Shown one piece after another: positions 33,300-45,650 of a stretch of 64,000 nucleotides of DNA (position 1 is its first letter; the number at the start of each line of letters is the position of its first letter). A program made the position numbers and the translations under genes. The DNA is from Diphasiastrum complanatum (lineage: Eukaryota > Streptophyta > Lycopodiopsida > Lycopodiales > Lycopodiaceae): the NCBI GenBank assembly GCA_029204225.1, contig CM055109.1, positions 26,294,178-26,358,177 of the forward strand. Reading direction: 5' to 3'. Below the pieces are notes generated by a model. The model saw only the letters and a program-made list of their open reading frames with translations. It was not told where the DNA came from and did not search any database.

Positions 33300-34149
33300 A
33301 ATGAGATTATGGGCACGTGGGCAGGAGCGGATCTGTTGCGCCGGCGCCTCAAAGGGCGCTGGGACTTGAGCAGTTTCGCCAACACGCGCTTAAGTCTAAC
33401 ATTCATCCATCATGCACTTACGTAAAAGCCAACTCAGAAACTTAACAAGCTTAACCATTAAGACTTAAGAAAACTGGAATCCCAACCAACCCGAAAGCCA
33501 ACTCAGAATCCGTCTCCAAAAGGTAACCAAAGGCAAAGACAAGCCACACATGAAACCCAAGGCATAGTGGTCGCCAAACTGACCAATTGGCATAGCGGCA
33601 AGCCACACGTCGGTGACGTGGACCCTTAGGCGCTAGCGATGCAAAAAGGTTGTAGTAAGGGTCCTTCCACTTGGACCAGTCTCGGAGGCGAAACCGAAAT
33701 GGTAATCATCCCCAAGGATCAACTTTATTAGATCTGGAAGAGATTACATTCATACATAGATTGACCGGTCTCAGGGCCACCAACACATGCTAGGCATTGT
33801 GCCTGGCTCGTGCTGGTAGAGGGAGCTGAAACCTGGCGACTGGATTCCTGGCGCTGGTTGAGCTGCCCAAGTTTCTGTCTGCCAGACTCCCCCTATAGTT
33901 CTGCTGTGATTCGGCGCACCCCCTCTGTCCTGAAATATAGTGCTTTCTGGTAAAGCACGCTTTTTAGGACTTAGTTTTTATTTTGCTGATTAAGCCTGGC
34001 AAGCCTGGCAGAATCAGTCTAGCTCCCGGACATGGGTCCCAGGAGCCGTCCCGGCGGCAAAATCAACTTGCTTCCTGACTAGGCCATGACTCGAACTCCA
34101 GAGCTAGCTCATGACTTGTGACTACTTGACTGGCTCACCACAGGTCGGA
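33300..34149. other. Intron sequence with no recognised gene
   Basis: Mixed composition, no coding trace I can assign. GC-rich stretches (33330-33370) and Tyr-poor short frames only. Confidence 0.35.
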
Positions 34150-34830
34150 GGCTCAGTCCTTGACGTTCTAACTTGCTCTGGGACCTTAGAGAGTATCACC
34201 CCTTAAAGTCTTACAAGGCACGCTGGGTGCACCCGAGTCAGCTTTACAACAGGATCCCTCTGGGACACGTGACGATAATGCAGTGGAGCGGCCGTCATCC
34301 TACCCATCCCAATAAGAGACGAGGCTCGGGCTTTGGGGAGGAGGGTGGAGTGTGGGATACTGAACGTCTTGGCCACCAAGATGATCTCGTAGTCCTGTCC
34401 CTCGTGGGTTATGATGAAATAATCCATGGCGAACTTGGCGAAAGCCGGCTGGAATAAGGGGATATCTTGGGAGATTGGGATCTATATGGAAGCAAGGCCA
34501 GCGGCTGTGAGGACTGCGACACAGCCATCCATGCGTAGATTGCGTAGTTCTTGCAGAAGCAAGACTATCATGCGTAGATTGCGTAGTTCTTGCTCTGTGT
34601 AAAGAGGCAAGACTATCAGGAAGGATTAGCGGGATGCAGCAAATGATTGTAGGGAAGCAGAGGGAGAGCTGGTTGCTTGGTCTGTAGATGTCCTGGAAGG
34701 GGATGTGGGGTCATCAAACTAAGTGGCGGCGGATGAGGGGGCTACTGCACTACGGGTGAAGCGCAGACGTTGGCCTGACGGAGCTGGGGTGTCTGAAAGA
34801 CGACGTCTCGGAGCCATTATGAACGGTCGG
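34150..34830 (-). pseudogene. Retroelement ORF remnant (plant LTR-element N-terminal ORF type)
   Basis: Minus strand. A start at 34815-34817 gives MAPRRRLSDTPAPSGQRLRF, typical of a proline/arginine-rich N-terminus. After stops it continues with TEQELRNLR and FHIDPNLPRYPLIPAGF, then 34203-34427 encodes DYFIITHEGQDYEIILVAKT. Frameshifted. Probably upstream of, and once continuous with, the trace at 31.4-32.2 kb. Located in the inferred giant MYB intron. Confidence 0.45.
34531..34618. repeat. 39-bp imperfect tandem duplication
   Basis: ATGCGTAGATTGCGTAGTTC ... GCAAGACTATC occurs at 34531 and again at 34570, the second copy carrying a short insertion. It lies within the retroelement ORF remnant. 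Confidence 0.7.
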
Positions 34831-35529
34831 AATGACAAAGGAAGTGGTTGGTACGGATTGTGAGAGCAATAGGAAAAACATAAAAAAGTAGCAGGGTGAG
34901 TAATAGGCTGAGGGCGAAGGCAAGCAAAGAGTGCTGGAGAAGGTGCGAGTAAAACAGAGAAGAAATGGGCAAGAAAAAGTTTGGGCACGAGTAAAGTTTG
35001 CAAGTAAAAATGGGCGAGTAAGCGGCGAATAATTATATGATAACATGGGCGAGCTAGTGAGTAATGGGGAGCAATTGGGAGCAAGTAATTAGTACGACGA
35101 GTAATAGCAAATGAAAGCGTGAGTATTCAAAATGGGTTTTACTCGTGCATTTATAGGCCATTGGTTTTATTCGCCTACTGCTATTTTTGGAGTTTGGTTC
35201 TATGAGTGCCAAACTGATAGGGATTCCTGTGTGTGCAGTCCGATCTCCGATTGACTACCAGTTTCAACAATTATTTTGATCAAAAATTTCCGTTGTCTAC
35301 TAAAAAAAAAGGCAATTTTTTGCAAAAATCTAGCCACATATAGCAATCCTAAATCGTGACTTGAGAGTTGAGGCCTGAGGGTATAGAAACCAGCACACTT
35401 ATACATAGACTATTACTTATCACCGAATACCGTCTCCACAGTAACCAATTAATCAATTATAGAACCTAAGTTCAGTTTAGCCATTATATGTTTTGTTTTT
35501 GGCTGAGCTTTGAAACATTGTTATTTCAC

Positions 35530-38500
35530 CTCCCTCGGCAGATTTAGCAAATAAAAAATTATAAGCAAGAAGAAAGCATTCTGTACAACATTCCATAAAA
35601 AGTCTGGATTGCTTGTTCCCAAAGGTTCCAAAATACAGTGTTTCAGAATGCTTGTTAACTGCAGTAGTAATCAAATGAGGTTACTGGCTACCACCTGAGA
35701 CAAATTGTGAAGCATCAGATGCAGCCAAAAATCAGATGTAGCTCAAACTATGAAACTAACTTGGAAGTTTAGTTATGGAATCTAAGTCTGTTCTAAGACA
35801 AGATGCAAAATGAGCATGTAGGAAAGGAATCAGAAGCAAATTTTCTTAATCAATTCCAAGGAGTTGATGCAAGAAAGACTTACTCTCCAATTGTTTTCTT
35901 GCATGGCATCTGGCAAAACCTCAACTCCTGTTGCAGTCTGTCTGGTGAATTTTCTGACCTTTGCAGAAAGCTCGCACCCTGCAAATCAATGCATAAAGAG
36001 TCAATGTGCAAATCAACCCAATTCAAAAACTCAACTCTTATTGTGCATTCATCAAGATTATTTATCTATAGCACAAATGCTGCATGAAATCTTTCAAGTA
36101 ACACTTGGGTATTTGAACGAGAACAAGTTCTGGAGACCTGGAAGAGCGGCTGCACCCTCTTCGTCCACACTTACAAAGCCTCCAGGTCTCAAGCTTATCC
36201 ATCGCTCGTGTTCAAGGTTTTCCTTGTGGAGCACATCATCGAATTGCTTAAGTTGCTGCTTCGCATCATATCTGTCGCAAAAAATGCAGTTGTGGCATTT
36301 TCATACTCTGGCTAAAGCAGCTACAATAGTTGAAATTGACTCATGACCTATCAGGTTCTACTTACATAATGTGTTTGTTGATTCCCAAGGAAAAGTTGGA
36401 GGTTATGGAATCGTAGTGATTTTCCAGTTCCCTTGAGCGTTTGTAGGTGTGCTTAATCTCATCCGAATAGCACTCGCCACTGCTTTGAGAGGGAGAATAA
36501 TCTGCTTCCTTAGCTTGCTTCTTACACAATGATGTGAACCGATTTTTTACAGCATTATCTGTCCTGCTTGGCCAATCATGCATATGAACCATTGATGCAG
36601 ATAAGTCTTCAAACAGACAAAAGTATACCTCTTTGACTCCCGAGAAATTATACTAAAACATACATGAATGTTGTAAGTCTTAAAGAATGATGCTGTTACC
36701 TGCCAGGCATTATTTTAGCGATCTCAGTCCAGCGATTGCCGTATTTTTTATGAGCCTGGATTAGAATATATCAAAACTGGAAAAGTTAAATGTACTAAAA
36801 TGTAAAATGATTCAAAATGTGTGCCCGAACAGATAGGTAAACACATAGTTGTGTGTGTGCATTTCTAATGTGGATTTCATGAAACAATGGCATACATGAC
36901 AAACAGTAAAGTATGATTTGTTAAAACTCATACACGATACACTGGAAAATCTATCCCATGCAGAAAACGTGCAGTATGAGAGCTACCACACTGCACGTAT
37001 ATAAGGAAGAGAACCAGCACAGTGGCACACAGTCCTCTCAGCTTCTACAGATTGAAAAATGTACAGTATATCAAGTGAGCTTTTTATTACACTCTAATCC
37101 AGAATAAGGAACTCTCTTATAATGATAAAAGCTGCAGGTTAATAGCAGATTGAGCTAAGTCGCAAGCATTAGCATGTCAGATCAGCTTGTCACATTCTCA
37201 GCAAACATTGTAGCAACAAAATAAAATTGTGGACAATACCAATATATAACAAATAAGTGCAACGTGCATATATTTTAGGTTTTCAGCACAATATCTAGGT
37301 TTTCCTGACAATTGTTCAAAAGTGACGGGCAGTGTGAGCTATATGAAGTCCGGCAATGTAGAGCAAAAGAATCATAAGAATTCCTTTTTTATTGCAACCT
37401 TATTCCGATGGAATTGCTCTCATATAGCCAAATAAATATGAAGACATTAGGAGGAGCACTCACTTCGATTAACATATGGTCTTCCTCTGGTGACCATCCT
37501 CCTTTCTTGCAAGCTGAGCTCAAATACATCTGCCACCTGTGCAATCAGCCACAACATCATTAGAATTTGTTTCTTCCATTCAAGAAACTATTTGGCTATC
37601 TCTTCAAACTGTCAAAGAAAAATCTTCCACCTGCGCCTACATTGTCTGCTTGTCTTGCTAGGAAGCTGTGTTGCTATGATACCCCACCTGCATAGAAGAT
37701 AAACCAGGTTAAGTATTCCATTCACTATTATATACAATATCTAGTACTAAAACCATGATGATTCATGCTAACACAGACATCAAACAGTTCTAAACGTAGA
37801 TGAGGCAACATGTGTATTGCCAGATATGACAATGTATCATCAACAATGATCGGCCCTCGCGTGGAGTGGTGGTGTATCGTGTTTGGGTTGGGCTTGCCAC
37901 CCAATTTCAATTCCCTCCCCACATGTGGGCAGATACCTGGGTCAAAGGCCTGTTGAAGGTTAAATAAAAGCTGTATGCTGCAGCCAGCATATGCTCACGC
38001 ATAGTAGGTGCCTAGAATGGTGAGACATATCAAAGAAAGAAACCCTTGATGAATCTCCACTGGCTATGTCAACTGGGCAGTGTAAGTTCCTCTAAACTTG
38101 CACTCTTAGCTCATGCGTATATTTATGAAGTCCGTTTGAAAAAAACTCTTACTTATCTGTCCCATGCATACGAACTTGATCTCGAAGAATATCATCTTCC
38201 TGCAGTGAAAGAATTTAAGTGAGCCCAAATGATTTTTAAAAACCAGCAGCCATAAGCTTTCAAATTCTAGATCATTTGAATTCAAGTACCACAACTATAT
38301 GTTTAGAATCTAGATGTATATATAAATAGTACATATAAGAAGTTTCAGCTGGAAGCAGGCAAATGCCTCCAAGAACGAACCAACTAATATTTCTCTTAAC
38401 CTATTGAGGCTTAAAGTTCAGCTCTATTTTTTTCGAATTGTGATTAATTTCATGTGGAGGATCTACCTCCAGTCATACTCATGTTTGGTAAAATATTATA

Positions 38501-39771
38501 GCAATATGTGACACAGCATGGCATATGTTGTAATAGCGTTCCAAGTTTCAGCATACTCACTCCTACATTGCCCTCCTATTTACACCTAACTTTCTGAAAA
38601 GTTGTATTGATATAGAGAGCAATCAAACACCAAAAGAACATGCAATCAAGTCCTCCATTAAGTATTGAGTTGGTAAGGACTTTCTTGCCTATCCTTGAGG
38701 TTAGCAGTCTGAGTTCGATCAGGAGCACAAATGAGGACATACAAGAAAAAAACATAACCCATGCAAATCAAGCTTAGGGTAAGGTATTACCAACATTAAC
38801 ATTCACATAGATAATGAAGATTGCCGACTTGAGGCAGCACTTTACTCAATTTGGACATTATCCTGATATACAAATTGATGCCGACACAGATCAGGCAATC
38901 GATACATGCAATTTAGACCAAGCATGTGCATCTCCGTAAACCAAGCCTGAAATCGGACTAATGTAGATCGTCAACCCCATTCCTCGCAAGTTCAAAAATC
39001 AAGCCTATTCCTTGAAATGATGATTAAGTGCAAACATCGATCTCAAAGATCAACCCACCCTTCTCGAGAAAAGGGTAAGTTTATTGTTAGAAAGCAAAAC
39101 TTTGAGAGGCTAATGCGTTCATAAGTAGCCTGCAAATGGAGATGTCTTTTAAACCCCAAAATAAGAAAAACTTATAATATAAGGCTAGTTAAGTGGATAA
39201 TTAACGAGGCAAACGAGCGAGGATCGAAGCAATAGCCTATCCGAAACAAGTTCTAACAGAAGATGGCAATTCCTGTGACTTCTATATTCCAGGTGAGGGA
39301 TGATAAACGAAGTGGATTTGAGAATATCAACACCTTTGTGACAGTATATAGAATTTGAAATCTGAAAGCTTAGAAGACTTCCTTTGATACGACCTGATAT
39401 CCTTTTTGAAAAACCTTGTAATTCTTCGAAATGCTAAAGCAATTTGACTAATTAAACTATCACGTAAAAAAATTTTAAACCGTCAAACTACAACATGCTT
39501 GCAGCTGGCATTACGCAATGCATCAAACGTTGATGCAATTAGCGAAACACCCTCTCTGTGGCTCCTTGGGACGAATGTTGAGATAAACATGCCTCTCGGA
39601 AATTGTAAAAGACTTGTGAAACATTATTGTTGAGGCTTAACAATAAACCAGAAATCTTGAGATGCATGCAAAATTAGTTCAATCTTGGAGCGGTGTAAAA
39701 CTGACCTGCTCTGTCCAAGTAACAAAGTGCCGCTCACCAGCGAACTTTTCATTCGAACGCGAAGGATTCAT
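35530..39771 (-). CDS. FLP-like (MYB88/MYB124 family): R2R3-MYB transcription factor, FOUR LIPS/MYB88 type (exons 1-9)
   Basis: Minus-strand exons: 39706-39771, 38153-38199, 37631-37687, 37464-37536, 36700-36755, 36366-36563, 36138-36271, 35884-35978, 35530-35658. Phases fit throughout; donors include GTAAGA, GTGAGT, GTAACA and GTAAGT. Residues 1-120 form the DNA-binding domain: R2 with Trp19, Trp39, Trp58 (ERHFVTWTEQ, EDDILRDQ, KTSRQCRRRW) and R3 with Trp71, Trp90, Phe109 (KKGGWSPEEDHML, YGNRWTEIAKIMPG, RTDNAVKNRF). The combination TSRQCRRRW plus RTDNAVKNRFTSLCKK is diagnostic of the FLP/MYB88 clade, nuclear regulators of stomatal-lineage and other cell divisions in Arabidopsis. Exons 7-9 (LSAKV ... 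MQENNWR) resemble the family's downstream conserved region weakly; the exon 7 donor (CAG|GTCTCC) and exon 9 donor (GAG|GTGAAA) are chosen by phase. Without the 21.6-kb exons the frame would stop at 35521-35523. Confidence 0.88.
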
Positions 39772-39794
39772 CCTACGAGTTGTTCGCAAGTATC

Positions 39795-40028
39795 CTAACA
39801 ACACTCTGTGCAAGATAGTAAGATTACCATTCGAATTTTCTTGGAAACGCTGCCAGGTATGTGACTGTAATCCAAGCAGACAGAGCTTGGCAGGCTAATA
39901 ATATTGCAAATAATCACAGAAATCATCCAATAATGCTCTGGAGTGAGGAACTGCACAGAATGTACAAAAGCAAAAGCACAAACTCGTAGTAATGCCACCG
40001 AGCGACGCCTGATCAGGACGATCTGCAA
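39795..40028 (-). other. Possible upstream ORF in the MYB leader (77 codons)
   Basis: A minus-strand open frame of 77 codons ends 23 bp before the MYB start codon. If the leader is unspliced from the TATA-like box to 39771, ribosomes would meet it first. A leader intron would remove it, and several AG acceptors are available, so this is only a possibility. Confidence 0.25.
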
Positions 40029-40257
40029 CGAATGGATGATTCTACTGGGAAAACAGCTTGCAATCAGAATGCAAACTATCGGTAATGCCTAAACCGTAGA
40101 TCATCAAAGAATGGTAAGAAGTGTCTAGAATTGCATTGCAGGATATGCTCATTATTGAATTTGAAAGCTGAATTGAGCAGATAGGAAGGATAAAAGGGGG
40201 AGATCCACTCAAGTAGAAAGAAAATGAAAGGAAATGGTTAGGCGATCGAGCTAATGA

Positions 40258-40282
40258 AGAGGAGGAGGAGGAGGAGGAGGAG
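40258..40282. repeat. (GGA)n trinucleotide repeat in the MYB leader
   Basis: Eight GAG/GGA units on the plus strand, read as CTC repeats on the MYB transcript strand, within a larger purine-rich stretch (40250-40320). CT-rich 5' leaders of this kind are common in plant genes. Confidence 0.85.
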
Positions 40283-40433
40283 AAAGAAGACGGAAAGAAG
40301 AAACGAGAGCGGGGAAGTTTGAAATGGAGAGGGATGCAAGTGCTCGGGAAACTTTTTTTTTTAAGTTATACTCAAAGATAGCTGCAATTATTAAAGCTTC
40401 TCAATTTTTTGAAAACTAAAAGGATTTATGAGC

Positions 40434-40440
40434 TTATATA
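40434..40440 (-). promoter_or_regulatory. TATA-like box upstream of the MYB gene
   Basis: The minus strand reads TTTTTATATAAGCTC here, a good plant TATA box, about 660 bp before the start codon at 39771. Transcription would begin near 40405 and run through the CTC-repeat leader. No other promoter element was assigned. Confidence 0.4.
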
Positions 40441-41678
40441 AAAACCGTCAAAAATTTTATGACAGTAGTTTTGATAATTGATGTCGGTTCTATTCCTATA
40501 CTTTGCAGATTTTCTCGAGCATTGTTCTTCATGATGTGGGAGAAATGACAAGGACATGAATAACACCTCAATTGTGGCTCCTTCTAGGCATTCTGCACAA
40601 GCATGCCCTAGATGGAGTCGTCGAGGACCATATTTCCCAAAGTGCTTGCGGTTGTAGGAATGGCCCCACCCTCATAAGATCGTGTAGAAACACCATCAAA
40701 GTGGAGAGAGGATCGTGCCAATATATGATCATGCTACATCGTTGGATAAGGGTGGGGCCATGCTTGCACCCCCAATCACAACAAACAATAAGCTCATATG
40801 CTCAAGATTGGGACCGACATGAAGGAGTGCGGGCCCATGGGGTAATTAATAGCGCATCAATACTTATAAAAAATTGACGAATATAAGCAATTCAGTAGTT
40901 GGAATTCACATTTTATTGCGCAATTTCAAATTTGTAGATGACTTGAAGATCATGACAAGCTTTGTCATACATGTGTTAGTTCACAGTAAAGAATCATTAG
41001 ATTAATAAACAAAAGTGCTTCTTGGTTTCCAAGGAGAGGCTCGAACTTGAGACCAAAGAAACTTTGGATGTCCAATAAACAAAAGTGGCAAAAGGATCAT
41101 TGCAATCTACAATGAGTAAGAAAAAAAAGCATTTTTTGCTCAAACTCATTAAGGTGTGAAACATCACCTTTTGGCAAATGATCATGATAGAACAAGAGAA
41201 AAAAAAATGTGAGGGGGCTTGAACATATATTATTGCCTTCCCAAAGGGAAAAAAAAAAAAAAAATGTGATTGATATATCACGTGAAGCTTTGCATTACAT
41301 AGGGCATTTAAACCGTTGAAAATATAAATCGAAAACAAAGATTTCACAAAATAATTTATAAAATTTATAAACTCATTTTAATGCCTAAACTCACCTAGGA
41401 GCAACACCTCATCTTCTAACTTAATGTCACAATAGCTTACCGCTACCGCAACGAAGCCAAAATTTAACTCATTTTAGTTGTAAATTTCAAATTTGAAGGT
41501 TCTATTTTTAATCTTCCACCAACTTCATTGAAATGCTACAAGTTCTTATGATATTAGCTTGAAACTTTTGGATGAGCATGGAGTACATGATGCACTTTGA
41601 GCTTGGTTAGATTGGAATGTTGTTATAGACACATGGACTCTCAAAGATCATAGGTTTACTCTAACCCAAGTTGGTGCG

Positions 41679-41862
41679 AGCCTGGTGCATGGTGTCATAG
41701 GCTCAACATAATCCAAGGGTGATAGAGGCTTGGTGGATGGTTTGTTAAGGATGGTTTTGCATGGAAGGGGGAGGCTTGGTGGATGGTATCTTAGGGTGCT
41801 TTTACATGAAATGGGGAGGCTTGGTGGATGGCGTCTTATTAGAGTGTTTTCACAATAAAGAG
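41679..41862. repeat. 46-bp tandem repeat, four diverged copies
   Basis: The word AGGCTTGGTGGATGGT (first copy AGCCTGGTGCATGGT) starts at 41679, 41726, 41772 and 41817, spacing 45-47 bp. A further isolated copy (AGACTTGGTGGATGGTGTC) is near 42434. Confidence 0.75.
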
Positions 41863-42893
41863 GGCCGTGGAGAGGGCCCCAAATGCTCCCACTTGAAGTG
41901 GCCCCCTGTCATGATACTTACATGCGGTTGGCACCCTATGTGTAACTCCACTTGTATTTTCAAATACACAAAGCTAGTGGTGGGACCAAGAGCTCATATT
42001 CAATTAATAGCGTGGCTTACTATACGAATTCAAATTTGTACCACTTGCATTTACTTTTAAAAAGTGGTGTGGATGAAAGCCCTATGCTCCTACTCTTCAT
42101 AATGTGGAAGGTAGGTGTGGTTCGAATTGCCCTTGGCCCATCCCAATGAACTAAGAATGGGCATAAAACCCTAATTATCTTGTGGACAATCTCTTATATG
42201 GCATGTCTCCTTTGACTTGTGTGCTCACTTTATATGTCAATTTTGGGATGCTATTATTGCACTATTTTTTGTTTTATTTACGTTGGGGAGGTGGGTTGTA
42301 TGTCTCCACAAGTTAGCAATGACGGGACAACAAACTTGGGATCAAGGGTGCAAAAAAGGGAACGATCTCAAGATAGGACAATGGGGAAGAGTCATTCCCC
42401 CCCTTCTATTTGAAACACTCATATTCCAATGGTGGTGGAGACTTGGTGGATGGTGTCATGAAAACATTTTGCAGCAAAACAATGACAATCATACTGCCTT
42501 GTTGGCTATACGCAATGAGCTACTCTCATAGAAAAATAAAATTCAAAATGACCTCCTGGCTCATGAATCATGGAGTCACAAAATCAATGGTGGTGGTTGA
42601 CTTGTGCTTTGGATCACATATCATGGAGATAAGGATCATATAAAATTGTATGCTACTAAAATATGTGATAAAGACTTTTATGGTTTCCGCATGGAATTCA
42701 AAAAAAGCTTTTATGGCTTGACCACAAATTTTGTTCTATCACGGTAGAAGTTTTTGGCATTAAGTAATACATTCATGACACAAAAACAAGTTGAATAATG
42801 TGAGAAAAGGAAGCCTAATTTTGAGGCAATATGAAACAAGACTCTTTAACATGAAGGAAAGAACAATTTACAAGTTAACAATATTGCAAGATT

Positions 42894-42911
42894 CCCCCCC
42901 CCCCTTGCGCG

Positions 42912-42944
<33 letters not shown>
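42894..42944. repeat. Compound microsatellite C(11)-(GC)n-(AC)n
   Basis: A run of eleven C, TT, about seven GC units, then about twelve AC units. The alternating purine-pyrimidine tract of about 38 bp has Z-DNA-forming composition. Confidence 0.95.
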
Positions 42945-44674
42945 CCAAACCAATTAATGCACCTCATCGTAATAGTATGTTCTTTTGAAAAATCAAAATT
43001 AACAATAGTAAATCTTTTGCAAAAAAATCTATCTATGCTCTTGTTGCAAATTTATTTGCAATCAAAATCACTTGCTAGCAAGCTATTTGAATCTCAACTT
43101 TTTTTTTGCTAAAAAGAGCGTTGGGGCTCAAGGTGGAGTTTAAGACATTAGGTTAAGCCTTCTCCATGAGTTGGAGTCAGTTTCTCAAGCTTGAAGAGAT
43201 TGCATGATAAGGTGTTACTCAAAGGAATCCCATACTTATGCTACACACTTATTTATCAAAGAGAATGTGTTAAATCTACACATTGTACAGAGAAAAAGTG
43301 AGGTCACTAATGACACACAAAACCAATTTCATGTTAGCAATACTCGTCATGTATATACAATGACTCAAAACATCAACAACCACAAGTAGATAGCCTAGTA
43401 AGTGTGAGGCAACTATGTTGTTTTAGCACATGATTGTAGTTGTTGTCATAAATTCTAGTATCAAACATTGGCAAAAGAAATCTAAAAAGAGGGTGAAATT
43501 GATCTAACATTATGTATTTTTTAGCATTTTTGGTAAGTCTATTCTCAGCAATTTTCTTTTTTTGTTAGGTTGTTTTGTTGGAACATATTTATGAAACAAG
43601 GTGAGCAATGAAGCTATATAGACATACAATAAACATGGATTCTGTGTAGATCTATTTTGAGTGTCAAATCTATGGTATGCATGTACAATATGTTGGTCTT
43701 CTTGAACATTTAGATAAATCAACTATTAGAGTTCTATTTTTATTGCTCTAGTTAAGGGCATATTGACTTCAATTGTCCTAAGCCTCTAAAATCTAACATG
43801 TTAGTGAGCTATGCTCCCACACCAATATACTCAAACAAATGCAAATATGATTGTGCAAAGCACTTAACTTTAGCTAAGCATTGAAGATGTAAAAGATACC
43901 AAGTGGCCTAGATGACCAAGATCGACTCAAAGGATACATAGACTCATAAAAAATTGAAAAAATTTAAAAGGTGTAGTGAGTTTCTTTCCTTGCCTAACCT
44001 CAGACCAAGATCTAGTCAATCTAGCATCAAAGAGACGAAGTTAGTTGTCACGCATAGATTCGTTCCCATGAGAGCGATAGTATAGTTCATATTTCAACAT
44101 GTATGAAGATCCACATCTAACTCTAACATCCATTAACCCTAAACATTAACACTAGATCCACAACAAAGATAGCTTACTCTTTCTCTCCCTCCCTTTCTCC
44201 CTCATAAAAAGTATAATAACATGCAATCCCAATAACAATCAGATCCAACAATCAGCAAAACACAAATAAAGCATGAGAGATGGAGGAAAAGTGATAGAGA
44301 GCAAGGATATTCAACAATCCATTTCACAAGAGAACCAATTTGCTGTATTGAAATGAGGAAATGAACATGTGTAGGAACTCGAGTTGGTCCCTTTTTATAG
44401 TAGAGAGGAGGACCCTGGCCTCTGAATCCTATTGGTCCATTTTTGCCTCCCTAATTATTTAAATTTAAAAAAGAGTGAGAACCATCCAAATTGGAGGGAA
44501 ACCCAACTTTATTCACTAACTTGGCATTTAGGCCCTGCGACATTAAAGTCTCGCAAAAAGGCCTAAAGTCCTTTTATTGACTTTCAACTAATCAAATAAC
44601 TATGTGATCATCGGGTTGGACTTACACACGCAGGGTGCCAAATCCCTCTCACTTATTAATTAGGGTTAGTGTAG

Positions 44675-45025
44675 TAGTTCCTAACACCACAGTAGGGCAA
44701 ACACTAACTGACCCACCCAACCTTGCCTACTCCTTGATATAGAGTAAGCCCCTCCTAGCCCAGTGTGAGGACTGATAGCATGCAACTGCCAAGTGTCGGC
44801 CGCGTGGCACTGACGTGGCCGACTACACGTCAGGACCCAACTGGGGGCCCTGTCCTGCTGACAGGGTCCCTAGACTGTGTTAGGCCCGCCATGGCTATGG
44901 ACCGTGCTGGGGCACACTACTCACACTGTTGCCCTGTTGGTCGTGTACGTTGGACATGACCCTGACTGTGGTATCTGACCTTTCTGTGTTCTCTAGGGTT
45001 CGGCATTGATCACGAGCTCGTAACA
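44675..45025 (-). mobile_element. LTR J, copy 1 (reversed)
   Basis: On the minus strand it begins TGTTACGAGCTCGTG at 45025, next to the integrase remnant. 44675-44974 is the reverse complement of 47581-47882 (roughly 95% by eye), sharing CCATAGCCATGGCGGGCC and GCTAGGAGGGGCTTACTC. Beyond 44674 the two copies diverge at GTTAGGAACTA. Confidence 0.7.
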
Positions 45026-45650
45026 CTCTCTAATATCGAGAGATACTCTTCCCAATTAGTCTGCTTCTTGTTGACATATGCACAAAGCATCCTCCAGCAC
45101 CTGATTTACTCTCTCTTTTTGACCGTCCGTCTGTGGATGGTCAGTGGTACTCATATTAAGTCTAGTATGGAGATGATGGAATACTGCCCTCCAAAAATTT
45201 CCATTAAACTTACTAACCCGGTCGTTGACTATGCCGAAAGGTAGACCGTACAATTTAAATAGCCTGTCTACAAACAACCTCGCTAACTTTGGAGCTCTAA
45301 CGGTTGTTTTGGTCGAAATAAAATGAGCCATTTTGGTCAGACGGTCAACTGTGACCCATATAGCATCATTACCCTTTTGGGTTTAAAGCAGGCCTACTAT
45401 AAAATCCATGGAGATACTCTCCCATTTACCAGCTAATATTTCTAAGGGCTGCAACAACCCTCCTGCCTTTGAACACTCTGCTTTGTTTACTTGACATTTC
45501 TGGCAACTGGTTACATACGGTTGGACGTCCTTTTTCATACTAGGCCAGAAAAATTGCCTACGAAGAAGCTCATAGGTCTTCTGTATGCCTGGGTGTCCCG
45601 CACTAGGATTGTCATGACATTCATATAGGACCTGCTGCCTGTAATCCTCT
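45026..45650 (-). pseudogene. Gypsy integrase fragment
   Basis: Minus strand. Zinc-binding end (CQKCQVNKAE-like, near 45490), core start (SMDF-like, near 45410), then 45056-45331 encoding ARLFVDRLFKLYGLP, VNDRVSKFNGNFW and TDHPQTDGQKERVNQ. Frameshift near 45385. Close to the integrases of elements C and D. Cut at 45026 by LTR J. Confidence 0.8.

Larger units (their letters stand above)
40560..44674. other. Gene-poor region with tandem and simple repeats
   Basis: No coding trace with a recognisable motif on either strand. It holds the 46-bp tandem repeat at 41679-41860, the compound microsatellite at 42894-42944 and A/T-rich tracts. Open frames such as 40572-40877 and 41761-42060 have no conserved features. 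Confidence 0.45.

Noticed and set aside
32912-33300. Overlapping open frames on both strands
   Set aside because: Stop-poor only because of high GC content; no conserved residues, and they overlap each other on opposite strands.
35521-35529. MYB stop codon directly after exon 9
   Set aside because: Reading on gives a hydrophobic, family-unlike end and a short protein. The donor GAG|GTGAAA in phase 0 joining to 22554 gives family length and a family-like C-terminus. It remains a possible alternative transcript end.
35864-36346. 160-codon plus-strand open frame
   Set aside because: It overlaps MYB exons 7 and 8 on the opposite strand, has no motif, and the minus-strand exons fit the family and phases.
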